This document shows positions 16,805-25,432 of a stretch of 64,000 nucleotides of DNA, piece after piece. The stretch is from Candidatus Stoquefichus sp. SB1 (lineage in GTDB: Bacteria > Bacillota_I > Bacilli_A > Erysipelotrichales > Coprobacillaceae). Every line of letters starts with the position of its first letter. The stretch's first letter is position 1. The notes under the pieces are model-generated. The model did no database searches, had not been told where the DNA came from, and saw nothing but the letters and a program-made list of their open reading frames with translations. Made by a program: the position numbers and the translations under genes. The stretch is from NCBI RefSeq assembly GCF_001244545.1, contig NZ_LN852696.1, forward strand, positions 124,001 to 188,000, in the 5' to 3' direction.

Positions 16805-17689
16805 TTATCTATTTTTATATGTGATAGACATTAATTTTTCAAAGAACTCAAGATAGTACTGCTTGTTGAGATTATGACGTAAATAAATAAAATGCATCGG
16901 ACGTGTAAGTTCAAAATTTTCTAAATCCAATTGAATCAGTTCACCAGATTTGAGTTCATCACTGACAACACCTTCATATAGAAAACTTATACCAAAAGTT
17001 TGCATAATCATTTTTTTAATCATTGTCATACTTTGAATTTCAATGATTTTCTCAAATGAAGAAAGATCATAAATGCTTTGAATCAAATAATTTTCTAAAA
17101 TAGCTCTTGTTCCTGAACCTTTTTCTCTAATAAATAAAGGAAAAGAGAGAAGTTGCTGAAAAGTTATGTGCTGATGAGCTAAGGGATGATCTTTTTTAGC
17201 GACCAAAATAAATTTTTCATTTTTAAATAAATGATATTCAAATAACTGTAAATCAAATTGTCCTTCTACAAATGCACAATCTATCTCTCCATCAATAATT
17301 TTTTGAACTAAAGTATGAGTATTATGGACATAAATTTGACAACGTCTAGAAGATGTTGTGACATAGTGACTGAGAATTTGTGGTAAATAATAATCAGCAA
17401 TAGATAAAGTTGCACCAAGAGTTAATGGAATAGTCATTTTATATAACTGAGACTCAAAGATTTCTTCGTTATGTATTTGTATTTTGGCATATTCGTACAG
17501 TTGATGACCAGCTTCAGTCAGTCGAAATTCTTTGTGAGGGTTTTCAATAAGTTTATGTTGGTAATGATTTTCTAACTGTTTGATGTGTTGTGTAATAGCT
17601 GGTTGTGTTAAATGGAGATGTAATGCGGCTTGTGTATAGCTTTTACATTCGACCACTTCTACAAATGTTTTTAATTTCATATCTATCAT
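16805..17689 (-). CDS. LysR-family regulator (CysL/YeiE-like)
   Basis: A 294-residue LysR-type regulator. The N-terminal winged helix is MKLKTFVEVVECKSYTQAAL then HLTQPAITQHIKQLENHYQHKL; the remainder is the effector-binding domain (about 90-290), with VEGQFDLQLFEYHLF and FIREKGSGTRAILENYL. ATG 17689 follows AGAGGTG by six bases; a GTG nine bases upstream is part of that ribosome site. It is divergent from a YeiH-type membrane protein gene, the same pairing as E. coli yeiE/yeiH and B. subtilis cysL/yeiH-like loci, so it probably activates that gene. Confidence 0.85.
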   Translation of the reverse strand: MIDMKLKTFVEVVECKSYTQAALHLHLTQPAITQHIKQLENHYQHKLIENPHKEFRLTEAGHQLYEYAKIQIHNEEIFESQLYKMTIPLTLGATLSIADYYLPQILSHYVTTSSRRCQIYVHNTHTLVQKIIDGEIDCAFVEGQFDLQLFEYHLFKNEKFILVAKKDHPLAHQHITFQQLLSFPLFIREKGSGTRAILENYLIQSIYDLSSFEKIIEIQSMTMIKKMIMQTFGISFLYEGVVSDELKSGELIQLDLENFELTRPMHFIYLRHNLNKQYYLEFFEKLMSITYKNR

Positions 17690-17800
17690 GTAATTCACCT
17701 CTTACTTAGATTATAATATATATTTATGATAAATAAAATATTATAATTTTTATTTATAGTTAAATTATGGTAGAATAGCAAACGAAGTAAGGGGGATTAT
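17690..17800. promoter_or_regulatory. Divergent control region, LysR regulator / YeiH-type gene
   Basis: 111-base AT-rich intergenic region. For the plus-strand gene, TGGTAGAAT (17769-17777) is an extended -10-like box and AAGGGGG precedes the ATG. Two ATTATAAT palindromes (17711-17718 and about 17739-17746) lie between the genes and could be LysR contacts, though they may just reflect AT-richness. Confidence 0.45.
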
Positions 17801-18808
17801 ATGAATAAGATTAAGGAATTATTACCAGGGTTTATTGTTTGTCTCGTTATTGGATTATTAGCTCAACAAATTGCCAAGATATTTCCAAGTATAGGTGCAG
17901 CTTTATTTGCTATTGGAATAGGAATGCTGGCAGGCAATACGTTTTTAAATAAAGAAATATTTAATATTGGGACAAAGTTTTCAGAAAGTAAATTGTTAGA
18001 GTATTCAATTGTTTTGACTGGTTTAACATTACATTTAGCAGATATTATGGGGATTGGTTTCAATGGTGTTGGATTTATTGCAATTCAGATGACATTAACA
18101 ATCACTGTATGTTACTTGATTGGAAGAAAGTTAGGTTTTGCAAAGAAATTCTCTTTACTAATGTGTGCTGGAAATGCTGTATGTGGTTCTTCAGCCATTG
18201 GAACGGTTGCGCCTATTGTTGATGCTGATAGTAAAGATAAAGGGATTTCTATTACAATTGTTAATGTTACAGGAACAATTTTGATGGTTGTATTACCTAT
18301 CATTACAGGATTATTATATAATCACGAAACATTACGTACTTCAGCAATGATTGGTGGTACGTTACAGTCGATAGGACAAGTTATTGCTTCAGCAGTTATG
18401 GTAAATGGTGAAGTGGTAGAATTTGCGACCATTTTTAAAATTGTGAGAATTATATTTGTTGTGGCTGTGGCACTTATGTATGCAAGGATGAATCTTGATG
18501 ATGATCAGCCATTATTTGCTAAAAAAACAGGTATGGCTGCTAAAGTCAAAGCAAAAGTTCCTTGGTTTGTTATTGGATTTTTCATTTTTAGTATTGTAAA
18601 TAGTACAGGAATTGTTCCAGCAGGCTTATCAGCTGGGGCTAAGATGATTAGTAGTCAATTTGAAATTATTGCTTTAGCAGCAATTGGAATGCGAGTTAAA
18701 TTTAAAGATTTAATAAAAGAAGGACCTAAAGCCATGTTATATGGTTGTTTAACAGGAACTTCACAAATCATATTTGCACTTATTCTCATTGCTATATTAT
18801 TTCATTAG
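17801..18808 (+). CDS. YeiH/UPF0324-family membrane protein
   Basis: A 335-residue protein with about ten membrane helices. Family hallmarks are the early FPSIGAALFAIGIGMLAGN, the middle MCAGNAVCGSSAIGTVAPIVDADSKD (broken here: MCAGNAVCGSSAIG then TVAPIVDAD) and the late EIIALAAIGMRVKFKDLIKEG. These proteins are putative transporters often tied to sulfur metabolism through a LysR regulator, as in this locus. Whether it exports sulfonates, sulfite or something else is not established from sequence. It is monocistronic with its own promoter and terminator. Confidence 0.88.
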   Translation: MNKIKELLPGFIVCLVIGLLAQQIAKIFPSIGAALFAIGIGMLAGNTFLNKEIFNIGTKFSESKLLEYSIVLTGLTLHLADIMGIGFNGVGFIAIQMTLTITVCYLIGRKLGFAKKFSLLMCAGNAVCGSSAIGTVAPIVDADSKDKGISITIVNVTGTILMVVLPIITGLLYNHETLRTSAMIGGTLQSIGQVIASAVMVNGEVVEFATIFKIVRIIFVVAVALMYARMNLDDDQPLFAKKTGMAAKVKAKVPWFVIGFFIFSIVNSTGIVPAGLSAGAKMISSQFEIIALAAIGMRVKFKDLIKEGPKAMLYGCLTGTSQIIFALILIAILFH

Positions 18809-18842
18809 AGTATTCATTTTATATGAATACTTTCTTTATTTT
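18809..18842 (+). terminator. Terminator after YeiH-type gene
   Basis: Stem AGTATTCAT (18809-18817) / ATGAATACT (18823-18831), short loop, then TTCTTTATTTT. It overlaps the end of the coding region. TATACT at 18858-18863 is the likely -10 for the next gene. Confidence 0.75.
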
Positions 18843-18892
18843 CGTCTCAATTCGTTATATACTATAGAAAAGGGTGGGGGGGATGATAGATA

Positions 18893-20299
18893 ATGGAAAA
18901 TGATAAGAAACTCTATATGTATGTCTATCGTATGATTCTCAATGATATTTATAATGGTAGATACACTTTTGAAAGTAAATTACCGCCACTAGTGACTTTG
19001 TGTGAACAGTATGGAGTAGGCAGAAATACCATGCGCAGTGCATTATTGGAATTAAGTAAAGACGGATATATTTCACTTAAAAAAGGTGTTCAGGCAACAA
19101 TGATTTTTAATATTAAAAATCCAGAGGATCTTGCTAAATATAAACAGGAGCTTGTCAATAGAAAAAGTATGTTACGAGATGCATATGAGACAATGGAACT
19201 TATTTTGCCTAATATTGTTGTTCATTGTTTAGCTGAGGCATCTTCTGAAGAAATAGATAAATTAAATTTAAAAGTTGATCAATTACCAATAAAAAATATT
19301 CAAAATGGAAGTGAACTGATTGAAGAATTATATGGAATTTATTTAGAAGCATTTTCTATTTTGAAAAATCCATTGTTAAATGATGTATTCATGACAATGA
19401 TGCATTCAGTGAATCCAGCTATTACTGATGATTATCAAGAACATCATAAATTACAACAATCATTAAAAATGTTGAAAACAATAATGAAAGCTGTTTTAAA
19501 ATTCTCTAAAAAGAATGATTTCATTATCAGAAAAGGAATTTCAAAAATGTGTAGTAGCAGTTCAGAAAGAGGTCTCGCATATATTGATGATATGTGTCAG
19601 GGTATGGAAGTCACTCAAGAAAAAGAATTTATATGGATTGGTAATAGAAGTATGGATTATCTTTATATAAAGGTCATTGCTAATATTTTACGTAAAATTT
19701 ATTTTAAAGAGTACCATAGAGGAACAAAATTACCTTCTATTCAAAAACTTTCTCAAGAATATGATGTAAGTGAAAAGACAACAAGAAAAGCTCTAGATAT
19801 TTTAAGGGAGTTTAAAGTTGTTGAGACAGTTAATGGTGTAGGTTCAACTATTGTGATTGATAATATTCAAAAGAATAAACATGTAATGGAACATAAAGAA
19901 ATGAAAGCTTATATTGAACAATATTTTTATTCAGTACAACTGCTTTCTTTGATTTTAGAAAGTATATCATCTAAAATATTAAAAGATGCAACTCAAGAAG
20001 ATTTCTTAAAAATAAAAATTGCTATAGAAGAAAGTGATGTCTTTTCTTTAGAACCTTTAAATGATTACATATTTTCAAAAACAAATAAATGTTTAAGAGT
20101 TATCTATGAAGAATTAATGAAAATTATGATTTGGAGTCTTTTTATAAATCAGTTTATTGATTTATCAGTCTATCAATTTGCTGCAATGAAAACAGATATC
20201 ACTGATGCATTAGAATCACAAGATGTAACAAAAATATGCCAAATCAGTCAGAAAATTTTTCAAGCATCATTAGAAGTTAAAGAAAAAATATATGCATAA
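18893..20299 (+). CDS. Regulator with two GntR-type winged-helix domains
   Basis: A 468-residue predicted DNA-binding protein with an unusual plan. Residues about 5-70 hold a GntR HTH (SKLPPLVTLCEQYGVGRNTM then SALLELSKDGYISLKKGV); residues about 255-325 hold a second one (GTKLPSIQKLSQEYDVSEKT then KALDILREFKVV). Each HTH is followed by an all-helical stretch without membrane segments, so the chain looks like two GntR/FadR-like halves joined head to tail. It lies alone between two terminators behind a very G-rich ribosome site (GGGTGGGGGG). Targets and ligand are unknown. Confidence 0.8.
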   Translation: MENDKKLYMYVYRMILNDIYNGRYTFESKLPPLVTLCEQYGVGRNTMRSALLELSKDGYISLKKGVQATMIFNIKNPEDLAKYKQELVNRKSMLRDAYETMELILPNIVVHCLAEASSEEIDKLNLKVDQLPIKNIQNGSELIEELYGIYLEAFSILKNPLLNDVFMTMMHSVNPAITDDYQEHHKLQQSLKMLKTIMKAVLKFSKKNDFIIRKGISKMCSSSSERGLAYIDDMCQGMEVTQEKEFIWIGNRSMDYLYIKVIANILRKIYFKEYHRGTKLPSIQKLSQEYDVSEKTTRKALDILREFKVVETVNGVGSTIVIDNIQKNKHVMEHKEMKAYIEQYFYSVQLLSLILESISSKILKDATQEDFLKIKIAIEESDVFSLEPLNDYIFSKTNKCLRVIYEELMKIMIWSLFINQFIDLSVYQFAAMKTDITDALESQDVTKICQISQKIFQASLEVKEKIYA

Positions 20300-20301
20300 A
20301 A

Positions 20302-20326
20302 ATGGGATGTCAAATTGACATCCCAT
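20302..20326 (-). terminator. Terminator between convergent genes
   Basis: Eleven-base-pair stem ATGGGATGTCA (20302-20312) / TGACATCCCAT (20316-20326) with a 3-base loop. TTTTTA follows on the minus strand, so it mainly ends the kinase operon; the plus-strand gene may share it without a strong T-run. Confidence 0.75.
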
Positions 20327-20328
20327 CG

Positions 20329-22452
20329 CTATTTATGAAAAGTAATAATTGATTTAAAGAGATCTCCATCAGTTTCTACTTGGAATTGACCTTTTTGTAA
20401 TTCTGTAAAACTTTTTACAATTGCTAAGCCTAAACCTGAACCTGTTGTATTTCTTGATTTATCTCCTTGAACAAATCTTTCAACAATTTCTTTGTTATTA
20501 AAAGTAATTTCCTGTTCAGAAATATTTTTGAATATAATGGTAATATTGTCTTCATCTTCAATCACATCAATATAAACACGAGTATGATCTAAAGCGTATT
20601 TAGAAATATTAATAAAGAGATTTTCAAAAATACGATATGTTTTAGAACTGTCTAATGAGTGAATGATTTTTTCATGAGAAGTATTCATTTTGATATCTAA
20701 ACTTTTTTCATCTAGCTTATCCTGACATTCTAATTCAGCCTGTTTAATTAAAGAAACAATATCAACATCAACAAAGTGTAATTTAATATCACCACTATTT
20801 GCTTTACTGACTTCAAATAAATCATCAATTAAATTCTTTAATCTCAATGAATTACGTTCAAGAACTTGAATATATTGATGACGTTCTTCATCAGTTAAAG
20901 CATCTTTTTTTAATAAATCAACATAAGTAATAATGGAAGTTAATGGTGTCTTGAGATCATGAGAAACATTTGAAATTAACTCAGTTTTCATTTTCTGAGA
21001 TTTTACTTCCTCTTTTACAGCCTTTTCAAAACCATCTTTAATATGTGTAAATTCATTTTTAAGAGGATTAAAAATACCAACATCTTCATTAATATCTACA
21101 TCAAATTGACCATTTGATAATTTCTTTGTTGCATTTAATAAAACTTGGTAATCATTTTTAATTTCTACAAATTTGTTTTTTAATAAGAAGAAAATAATGA
21201 TTGAGTAGATAAGCGCAAAGAAGAATCCAAAGACAAAGAAGATACTAATAACAGTGATAATGATAAAATTAAAAATAACAATTTTTAAGACTGAACGATT
21301 GATATTATCATCTAAATCAAAATTAACAATCTTATTCATGATTTTTTGACTATTTAAGATTATCCAGCCTAAACAAGTATTCTCTTTAAAATATCTCTTA
21401 AATCCTTTTTGAAATAAGTATTTAATCATATACATCAAAATAACAATCAATGTAAAGAATACAAACCATAAGACAATTTGAATAACAGGTGTTAAAATTG
21501 GAGCAAAAGATTCAATTCCAAACAATGTAAAGAACTCAACAAATTCACCAGTATATACACCATGAATAAAGAATGGAACAAGTGAAAGTAAGGTACCAAT
21601 TAAAAAGCACCAGAGAAAAGCAAGAATTCCAAATTTGATTTTTGATACTATATTTAAAAATGGAATTGTTTCAAGATATTGCATTGGAATCAAAAGTATA
21701 ATAATTGAAATAACAACACAAAAAGCAAGTATATATGGGACAGCGAATCGCATGTAGAGAGAAACTGAATAGTTAGATAAATAAGATGCGAGTTCACTTG
21801 ATGAATCTATATTTTTTTCAATAGCATAAGTAATTGTTATATCTTTAGGATAAGTCGTTTCACTATGAATAAGAATATCTTCATCACGATCATAATCATA
21901 TTCTTCATAATCAGTATTGTATGATGAGTGAGTGCTACTAATAGCACTTTCAAGACTATTGTGATTTTTTTGCTGGTTTTGATATGATACATTACCTTCG
22001 CTATCATATTGAACAGTGATATACCACTGATACTTATCAGCTAATTCTTTATTATTATTGATGTCTAAAAGGTTATCATCAGTATTTGAAATTGTTTGAT
22101 TTGTTTTGGTGTTTTTAGCTATAAAAGAATAACTCGTTTGTGTTGTTAACTCTTTTTGGACTGTGTGAATAGCTTCTATAAAACTACTTTTTATTTGCTG
22201 AGAAGAAGTTTCTTCTGGTGCTTGAATATAGCTTTCAAGCGACGTATTAATGTTTGCTTGTTTATCAAGTTCCTGACTAATTGCATAACTTGAATAAAAA
22301 ATTTGAGAACCCATATAGTCAATGATATTTTGTTCCTTACTTGCAGCAATTTCATTGTTATGGATATATGGATAACACATATACATACCAATACTTGAAA
22401 CAAGTAAAATAATGATCATTGTGAGGGTCATTATATATTTATTTTTTTTCAT
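20329..22452 (-). CDS. Sensor histidine kinase
   Basis: A 707-residue membrane kinase, longer than usual. An N-terminal helix (about 5-26), a long extracytoplasmic domain (about 30-235), several further membrane helices (about 235-430), a HAMP-like segment, then the HisKA core SNVSHDLKTPLTSIITYVDLL with the phospho-histidine and an ATPase domain ending in GSGLGLAIVKSF. The N-box is unusual (NLFINISKYALDHT). ATG 22452 lies 4 bases after the response-regulator stop with an AGGTAGG site; a longer upstream reading would overlap that gene. The signal is unknown; the big outer domain suggests an envelope cue. Confidence 0.88.
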   Translation of the reverse strand: MKKNKYIMTLTMIIILLVSSIGMYMCYPYIHNNEIAASKEQNIIDYMGSQIFYSSYAISQELDKQANINTSLESYIQAPEETSSQQIKSSFIEAIHTVQKELTTQTSYSFIAKNTKTNQTISNTDDNLLDINNNKELADKYQWYITVQYDSEGNVSYQNQQKNHNSLESAISSTHSSYNTDYEEYDYDRDEDILIHSETTYPKDITITYAIEKNIDSSSELASYLSNYSVSLYMRFAVPYILAFCVVISIIILLIPMQYLETIPFLNIVSKIKFGILAFLWCFLIGTLLSLVPFFIHGVYTGEFVEFFTLFGIESFAPILTPVIQIVLWFVFFTLIVILMYMIKYLFQKGFKRYFKENTCLGWIILNSQKIMNKIVNFDLDDNINRSVLKIVIFNFIIITVISIFFVFGFFFALIYSIIIFFLLKNKFVEIKNDYQVLLNATKKLSNGQFDVDINEDVGIFNPLKNEFTHIKDGFEKAVKEEVKSQKMKTELISNVSHDLKTPLTSIITYVDLLKKDALTDEERHQYIQVLERNSLRLKNLIDDLFEVSKANSGDIKLHFVDVDIVSLIKQAELECQDKLDEKSLDIKMNTSHEKIIHSLDSSKTYRIFENLFINISKYALDHTRVYIDVIEDEDNITIIFKNISEQEITFNNKEIVERFVQGDKSRNTTGSGLGLAIVKSFTELQKGQFQVETDGDLFKSIITFHK

Positions 22453-22456
22453 GTTT

Positions 22457-23164
22457 TTACCTACCTTGTTTTTCAATTTTATATCCAATTCCCCAAACAA
22501 CTTTGAGATATCTTGGATTTTTAGGATCAATTTCAATTTTTTCTCGTAAATTACGAACATGGACCATAACTGTATCTGTACTGATGGCATCTTCTTGCCA
22601 AACACTTTCATAAATATTATCAGCTGAGAAAACTTTACCAGGATATTCCATCAGTAATTGTAAGATTTTAAACTCAATTGGAGTAACTTTGACAACTTTT
22701 CCCTCAACTGTGACTTGTTTTGTATCTAAATTCAATTCTAGTCCACCAACAACATAACAGTTTTCTGTTTGCTGCTGATCTTGTACTATATCTAAGTATT
22801 TAGAGTAGCGACGTAATTGTGATGATACACGTGCTAATAATTCCATAGGAACAAATGGTTTTGTTACATAGTCATCAGCCCCAATATTCAAACCTGTAAT
22901 TTTATCTATATCTTCAGATTTTGCTGATAACATAATAATTGGAAAATCATATTTTTCTCTAATTTTCATAGTCATTTCAATACCATCCATTATAGGCATC
23001 ATAATATCAACAATTGCTAAATGAATTGTCTCATGTGAGACAATATCTAATCCTTCCTTACCATTGTGTGCTTTTAAAACACGATATCCTTGCGTTTTTA
23101 AATAAATTTCAATCGCATCACAAATTTCAATTTCATCTTCTACTATTAAAACAATATAATTCAT
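22457..23164 (-). CDS. OmpR-family response regulator
   Basis: A 235-residue two-domain regulator. The receiver domain (1-115) shows the acidic pocket VEDE, the phospho-acceptor Asp53 in LAIVDIMMP and the Lys in DDYVTKPFVP; the C-terminal winged helix (about 140-235) has VEGKVVKVTPIEFKILQLLM and ISTDTVMVHVRNLREKIE. It precedes its kinase by four bases in one operon. Target genes are not adjacent in any evident way; the VTT membrane protein upstream is transcribed in the same direction but separated by about 77 bases. Confidence 0.92.
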   Translation of the reverse strand: MNYIVLIVEDEIEICDAIEIYLKTQGYRVLKAHNGKEGLDIVSHETIHLAIVDIMMPIMDGIEMTMKIREKYDFPIIMLSAKSEDIDKITGLNIGADDYVTKPFVPMELLARVSSQLRRYSKYLDIVQDQQQTENCYVVGGLELNLDTKQVTVEGKVVKVTPIEFKILQLLMEYPGKVFSADNIYESVWQEDAISTDTVMVHVRNLREKIEIDPKNPRYLKVVWGIGYKIEKQGR

Positions 23165-23230
23165 ATATAATCTCCCTCACTTTACTCCATTATTATACTG
23201 AAAATTGATGAAGAAAAGTAGAGGATAATT

Positions 23231-24011
23231 CGAAAGAATTTCTAAAGATGATATTCAATAGCTTTATTTTGGTTAATTTTTTTATAAAACAAAATGCCAC
23301 CAAGTGAGATAATTCCTGTAATCACAAAGACAATTATTGAAAATACATAATTTTCAACACCAATAGCATGTCCACCTATGGTGCTGGTGATAATGGAAGG
23401 GATTCTTGCGATTGTTGTAATGAAAAGAAATGCTGATAATTTCATATCTGTTAATGGGATAAAATATGTCAGAATGTCTTTGGGTGTACCAGGAATGAAA
23501 AAGACAATAAATAATAATATATTTCTTTTCTGAGGATCGTTTAGGAAATGAATTTGCTTGATTTTCTCTAAACCAATTAAACGATCAATAAAAGGTGTTC
23601 CTAGTTTTTTTACAAATAGATATATCAAGATAGAACCTATAGCACTTCCTAACATACAGACAATTAGACCACCAATAGGTCCATAAATAAAACCGGCCAT
23701 AATTTCAATAATTTCCCCTGGTAGAAAAACAAATATAACTTGAAAGGCCATAATCATCGCAAGAACAACATAACCGAGGATATCAAAACTTTGTAATTGT
23801 AAACGTAGAGCCTGAGGATTTTTGAAGATTGCCATCATTGGCTTATAAAAAATCAGACAAATTATTGCCATTATTCCAACTATCATCAAAGATATGATGA
23901 TTTCTTTTTTTCGTTTCTTTAAATATTTCATTCTATCACTCCTTGTACAAACATAGTATAGACACATATTTGAAAGGATAACTTTTTAAATAGCGAAAGA
24001 ATTTCTAAAGA
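23231..24011. repeat. 18-bp direct repeats flanking the VTT gene
   Basis: CGAAAGAATTTCTAAAGA occurs exactly at 23231-23248, overlapping the VTT stop codon, and at 23994-24011, between the VTT and HD genes. The copies are 763 bases apart and bracket the whole VTT gene with its promoter. The flanking bases differ, so the match is limited to these 18. Confidence 0.7.
23242..23931 (-). CDS. VTT/DedA-like membrane protein
   Basis: A 229-residue membrane protein of the VTT (SNARE-associated Golgi, TVP38/DedA-like) family, some members of which act as lipid scramblases or undecaprenyl/phospholipid flippases. Signature blocks are FLPGEIIEIMAGFIYGPIGG, GSAIGSILIYLFVKKLG and the C-terminal FFIPGTPKDILTYFIPLT with the conserved Pro-Gly-Thr-Pro. 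About six hydrophobic segments, some of them likely re-entrant. ATG 23931 is chosen because AAGGAG precedes it; an in-frame ATG 36 bases earlier lacks one. It is flanked by 18-base direct repeats. Confidence 0.87.
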   Translation of the reverse strand: MKYLKKRKKEIIISLMIVGIMAIICLIFYKPMMAIFKNPQALRLQLQSFDILGYVVLAMIMAFQVIFVFLPGEIIEIMAGFIYGPIGGLIVCMLGSAIGSILIYLFVKKLGTPFIDRLIGLEKIKQIHFLNDPQKRNILLFIVFFIPGTPKDILTYFIPLTDMKLSAFLFITTIARIPSIITSTIGGHAIGVENYVFSIIVFVITGIISLGGILFYKKINQNKAIEYHL

Positions 24012-24041
24012 AAAAAAGAAGGAAAATTATTTTTTTCCTTC
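24009..24041 (-). terminator. Terminator of HD-hydrolase gene
   Basis: Stem GAAGGAAAA (24018-24026) / TTTTCCTTC (24033-24041). On the minus strand it is followed by TTTTTTTC, and the stop codon of the HD gene lies in the loop. Confidence 0.75.
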
Positions 24042-24608
24042 AATAAAGTATGTTGCTTCCATATCAGCGGTAGATAATGCAAAAGCCAGCGGGAACATTT
24101 CAAATGCCGCCCCAACATTTCGCATATCTTCACTACCAGAAAATCCCATATGATATCTAATCGCAAAAGCTTCTTCTCTTGTTAATCGCATATAACCACT
24201 AATCATATAAACACTTTTTTCACCATGCCCATAAGGAAGTGTATCATTATATTCATATGTAGGAACTTGAATCCATTGACCATTCTCTTTGACATTTCTC
24301 GTTCCTTTTTTATAGCAGTTAATCTTACATAAATCATGCAGTAATGCCACAATAGCAATACTTTCTTCCTGATATTTTAATCCATATGTTTCTTGTACTC
24401 TTTCTCTTGCTAAATAATCCTTAAGACAATCATATACATTTAGACTATGTTCTAATAATCCACCTTCATAACTACCATGATATCTTGCACTTGCAGGCGC
24501 CTCAAAGAAATCACATTTTTTAGATAAAAGGAATTCTAAGAGTTTATCACTACCTTCTCTATGTATATATTGTTTATAAATGTCTAAAAATCTTTCTTTA
24601 TTATTCAT
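24027..24608 (-). CDS. HD-domain hydrolase
   Basis: A 193-residue HD-superfamily protein, probably a metal-dependent phosphohydrolase acting on a nucleotide or similar phosphate. GGLLEHSLNVYDCL supplies the first His, VALLHDLCKI the His-Asp pair and IRYHMGF the later His. The sequence between (YKKGTRNVKENGQWIQVPTY) is typical of small HD proteins found in phage and Firmicute genomes. There is no membrane segment. Start 24608 lies behind an AGGATGTG sequence. The substrate cannot be stated. Confidence 0.83.
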   Translation of the reverse strand: MNNKERFLDIYKQYIHREGSDKLLEFLLSKKCDFFEAPASARYHGSYEGGLLEHSLNVYDCLKDYLARERVQETYGLKYQEESIAIVALLHDLCKINCYKKGTRNVKENGQWIQVPTYEYNDTLPYGHGEKSVYMISGYMRLTREEAFAIRYHMGFSGSEDMRNVGAAFEMFPLAFALSTADMEATYFIEGKK

Positions 24609-24662
24609 TATGTCACATCCTTTGTTTCAGTATAACAAAATTTCTTCTTTTTTTCACTAAAA

Positions 24663-24683
24663 AAACCTTATGTTATAAGGTTT
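24663..24683 (-). terminator. Terminator of YczE-type gene
   Basis: Stem AAACCTTAT (24663-24671) / ATAAGGTTT (24675-24683), loop of three, with T-run on the minus strand (complement of AAAA at 24659-24662). The stop codon is inside the hairpin. Confidence 0.7.
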
Positions 24684-25347
24684 CGTGTGCGACTTTTTGT
24701 TTTGTTAGATTATAAAGATGAGAAGATGTTTGCATAATATTTTCCTGAGGAACATTTCTTAAATCAAAATGGAATAATTTCAGTGTGAATTCTAAAATAA
24801 AACCTATTCCAAAAACACTAATAATTGTTCCAATTCCTACAGGTGCTCCTAATAAGAATCCAATCACAAAGACCGTTCCTTCAATAATACCTTTAATCAT
24901 ACCAATAGAAAGATGATTTAATTTTTTAGCTAAGGCAATCATCATAGCATCTCTTGGACCAACACTTAAACCAGCACTTGAATAAAGATATACCCCAAAT
25001 GATTGAATGAATAAACTTGTAACTAAACAAACAATTGCAATCGGTAATGATTCAATTTGAGGGATAATATCTAAGGCTAAAATGAGGTCAGTTGTTTTTC
25101 CAATAATAAAGATATCAGCTAAAGTTCCTATACCAATAGACTGTTTCATTACTAAATCAATCACTAAGACAAATACACCAGTTAGTAAGACAACAGTTCC
25201 ATATTTTAATGGTAAAACATTAGCGACTCCTAATGCAAATGTGTCCCATGCATTGACACCAATCCCTGATTGAATACTTAAAGCAGCTCCAAATGCAAAA
25301 ACTGGCATGGCTAAAAAGAGTTTTACAAAGCGTCTTGAATATTTCAT
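24673..25347 (-). CDS. YczE/YyaS/YitT-type membrane protein
   Basis: A 224-residue integral membrane protein with about five helices. Family features are SIQSGIGVNAWDTFALGVAN near the N-terminus and SAGLSVGPRDAMMIALAKK in the middle, seen in YczE-like proteins of unknown transport function. The ATG at 25347 is preceded by GGGGAA; an in-frame ATG at 25386 abuts the -10 box and has no ribosome site, so it is rejected. It is divergent from the YbaK gene, sharing a promoter region with overlapping -10 boxes. Confidence 0.82.
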   Translation of the reverse strand: MKYSRRFVKLFLAMPVFAFGAALSIQSGIGVNAWDTFALGVANVLPLKYGTVVLLTGVFVLVIDLVMKQSIGIGTLADIFIIGKTTDLILALDIIPQIESLPIAIVCLVTSLFIQSFGVYLYSSAGLSVGPRDAMMIALAKKLNHLSIGMIKGIIEGTVFVIGFLLGAPVGIGTIISVFGIGFILEFTLKLFHFDLRNVPQENIMQTSSHLYNLTKQKVAHETL

Positions 25348-25386
25348 ATCGTTTTCCCCAAATTCTTTCTTTTTATATTCAATCAT

Positions 25387-25394
25387 ATTATAAT
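25387..25394. promoter_or_regulatory. Overlapping divergent -10 boxes
   Basis: The sequence ATTATAAT contains a plus-strand TATAAT (25389-25394) and a minus-strand TATAAT (25387-25392). It lies 39 bases before the YbaK ATG and about 40 before the YczE-type ATG. RNA polymerase could occupy only one direction at a time. Confidence 0.55.
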
Positions 25395-25432
25395 ATGGTT
25401 ATGGGAAAAAGCAAGATATGTAGGTGAACAAA

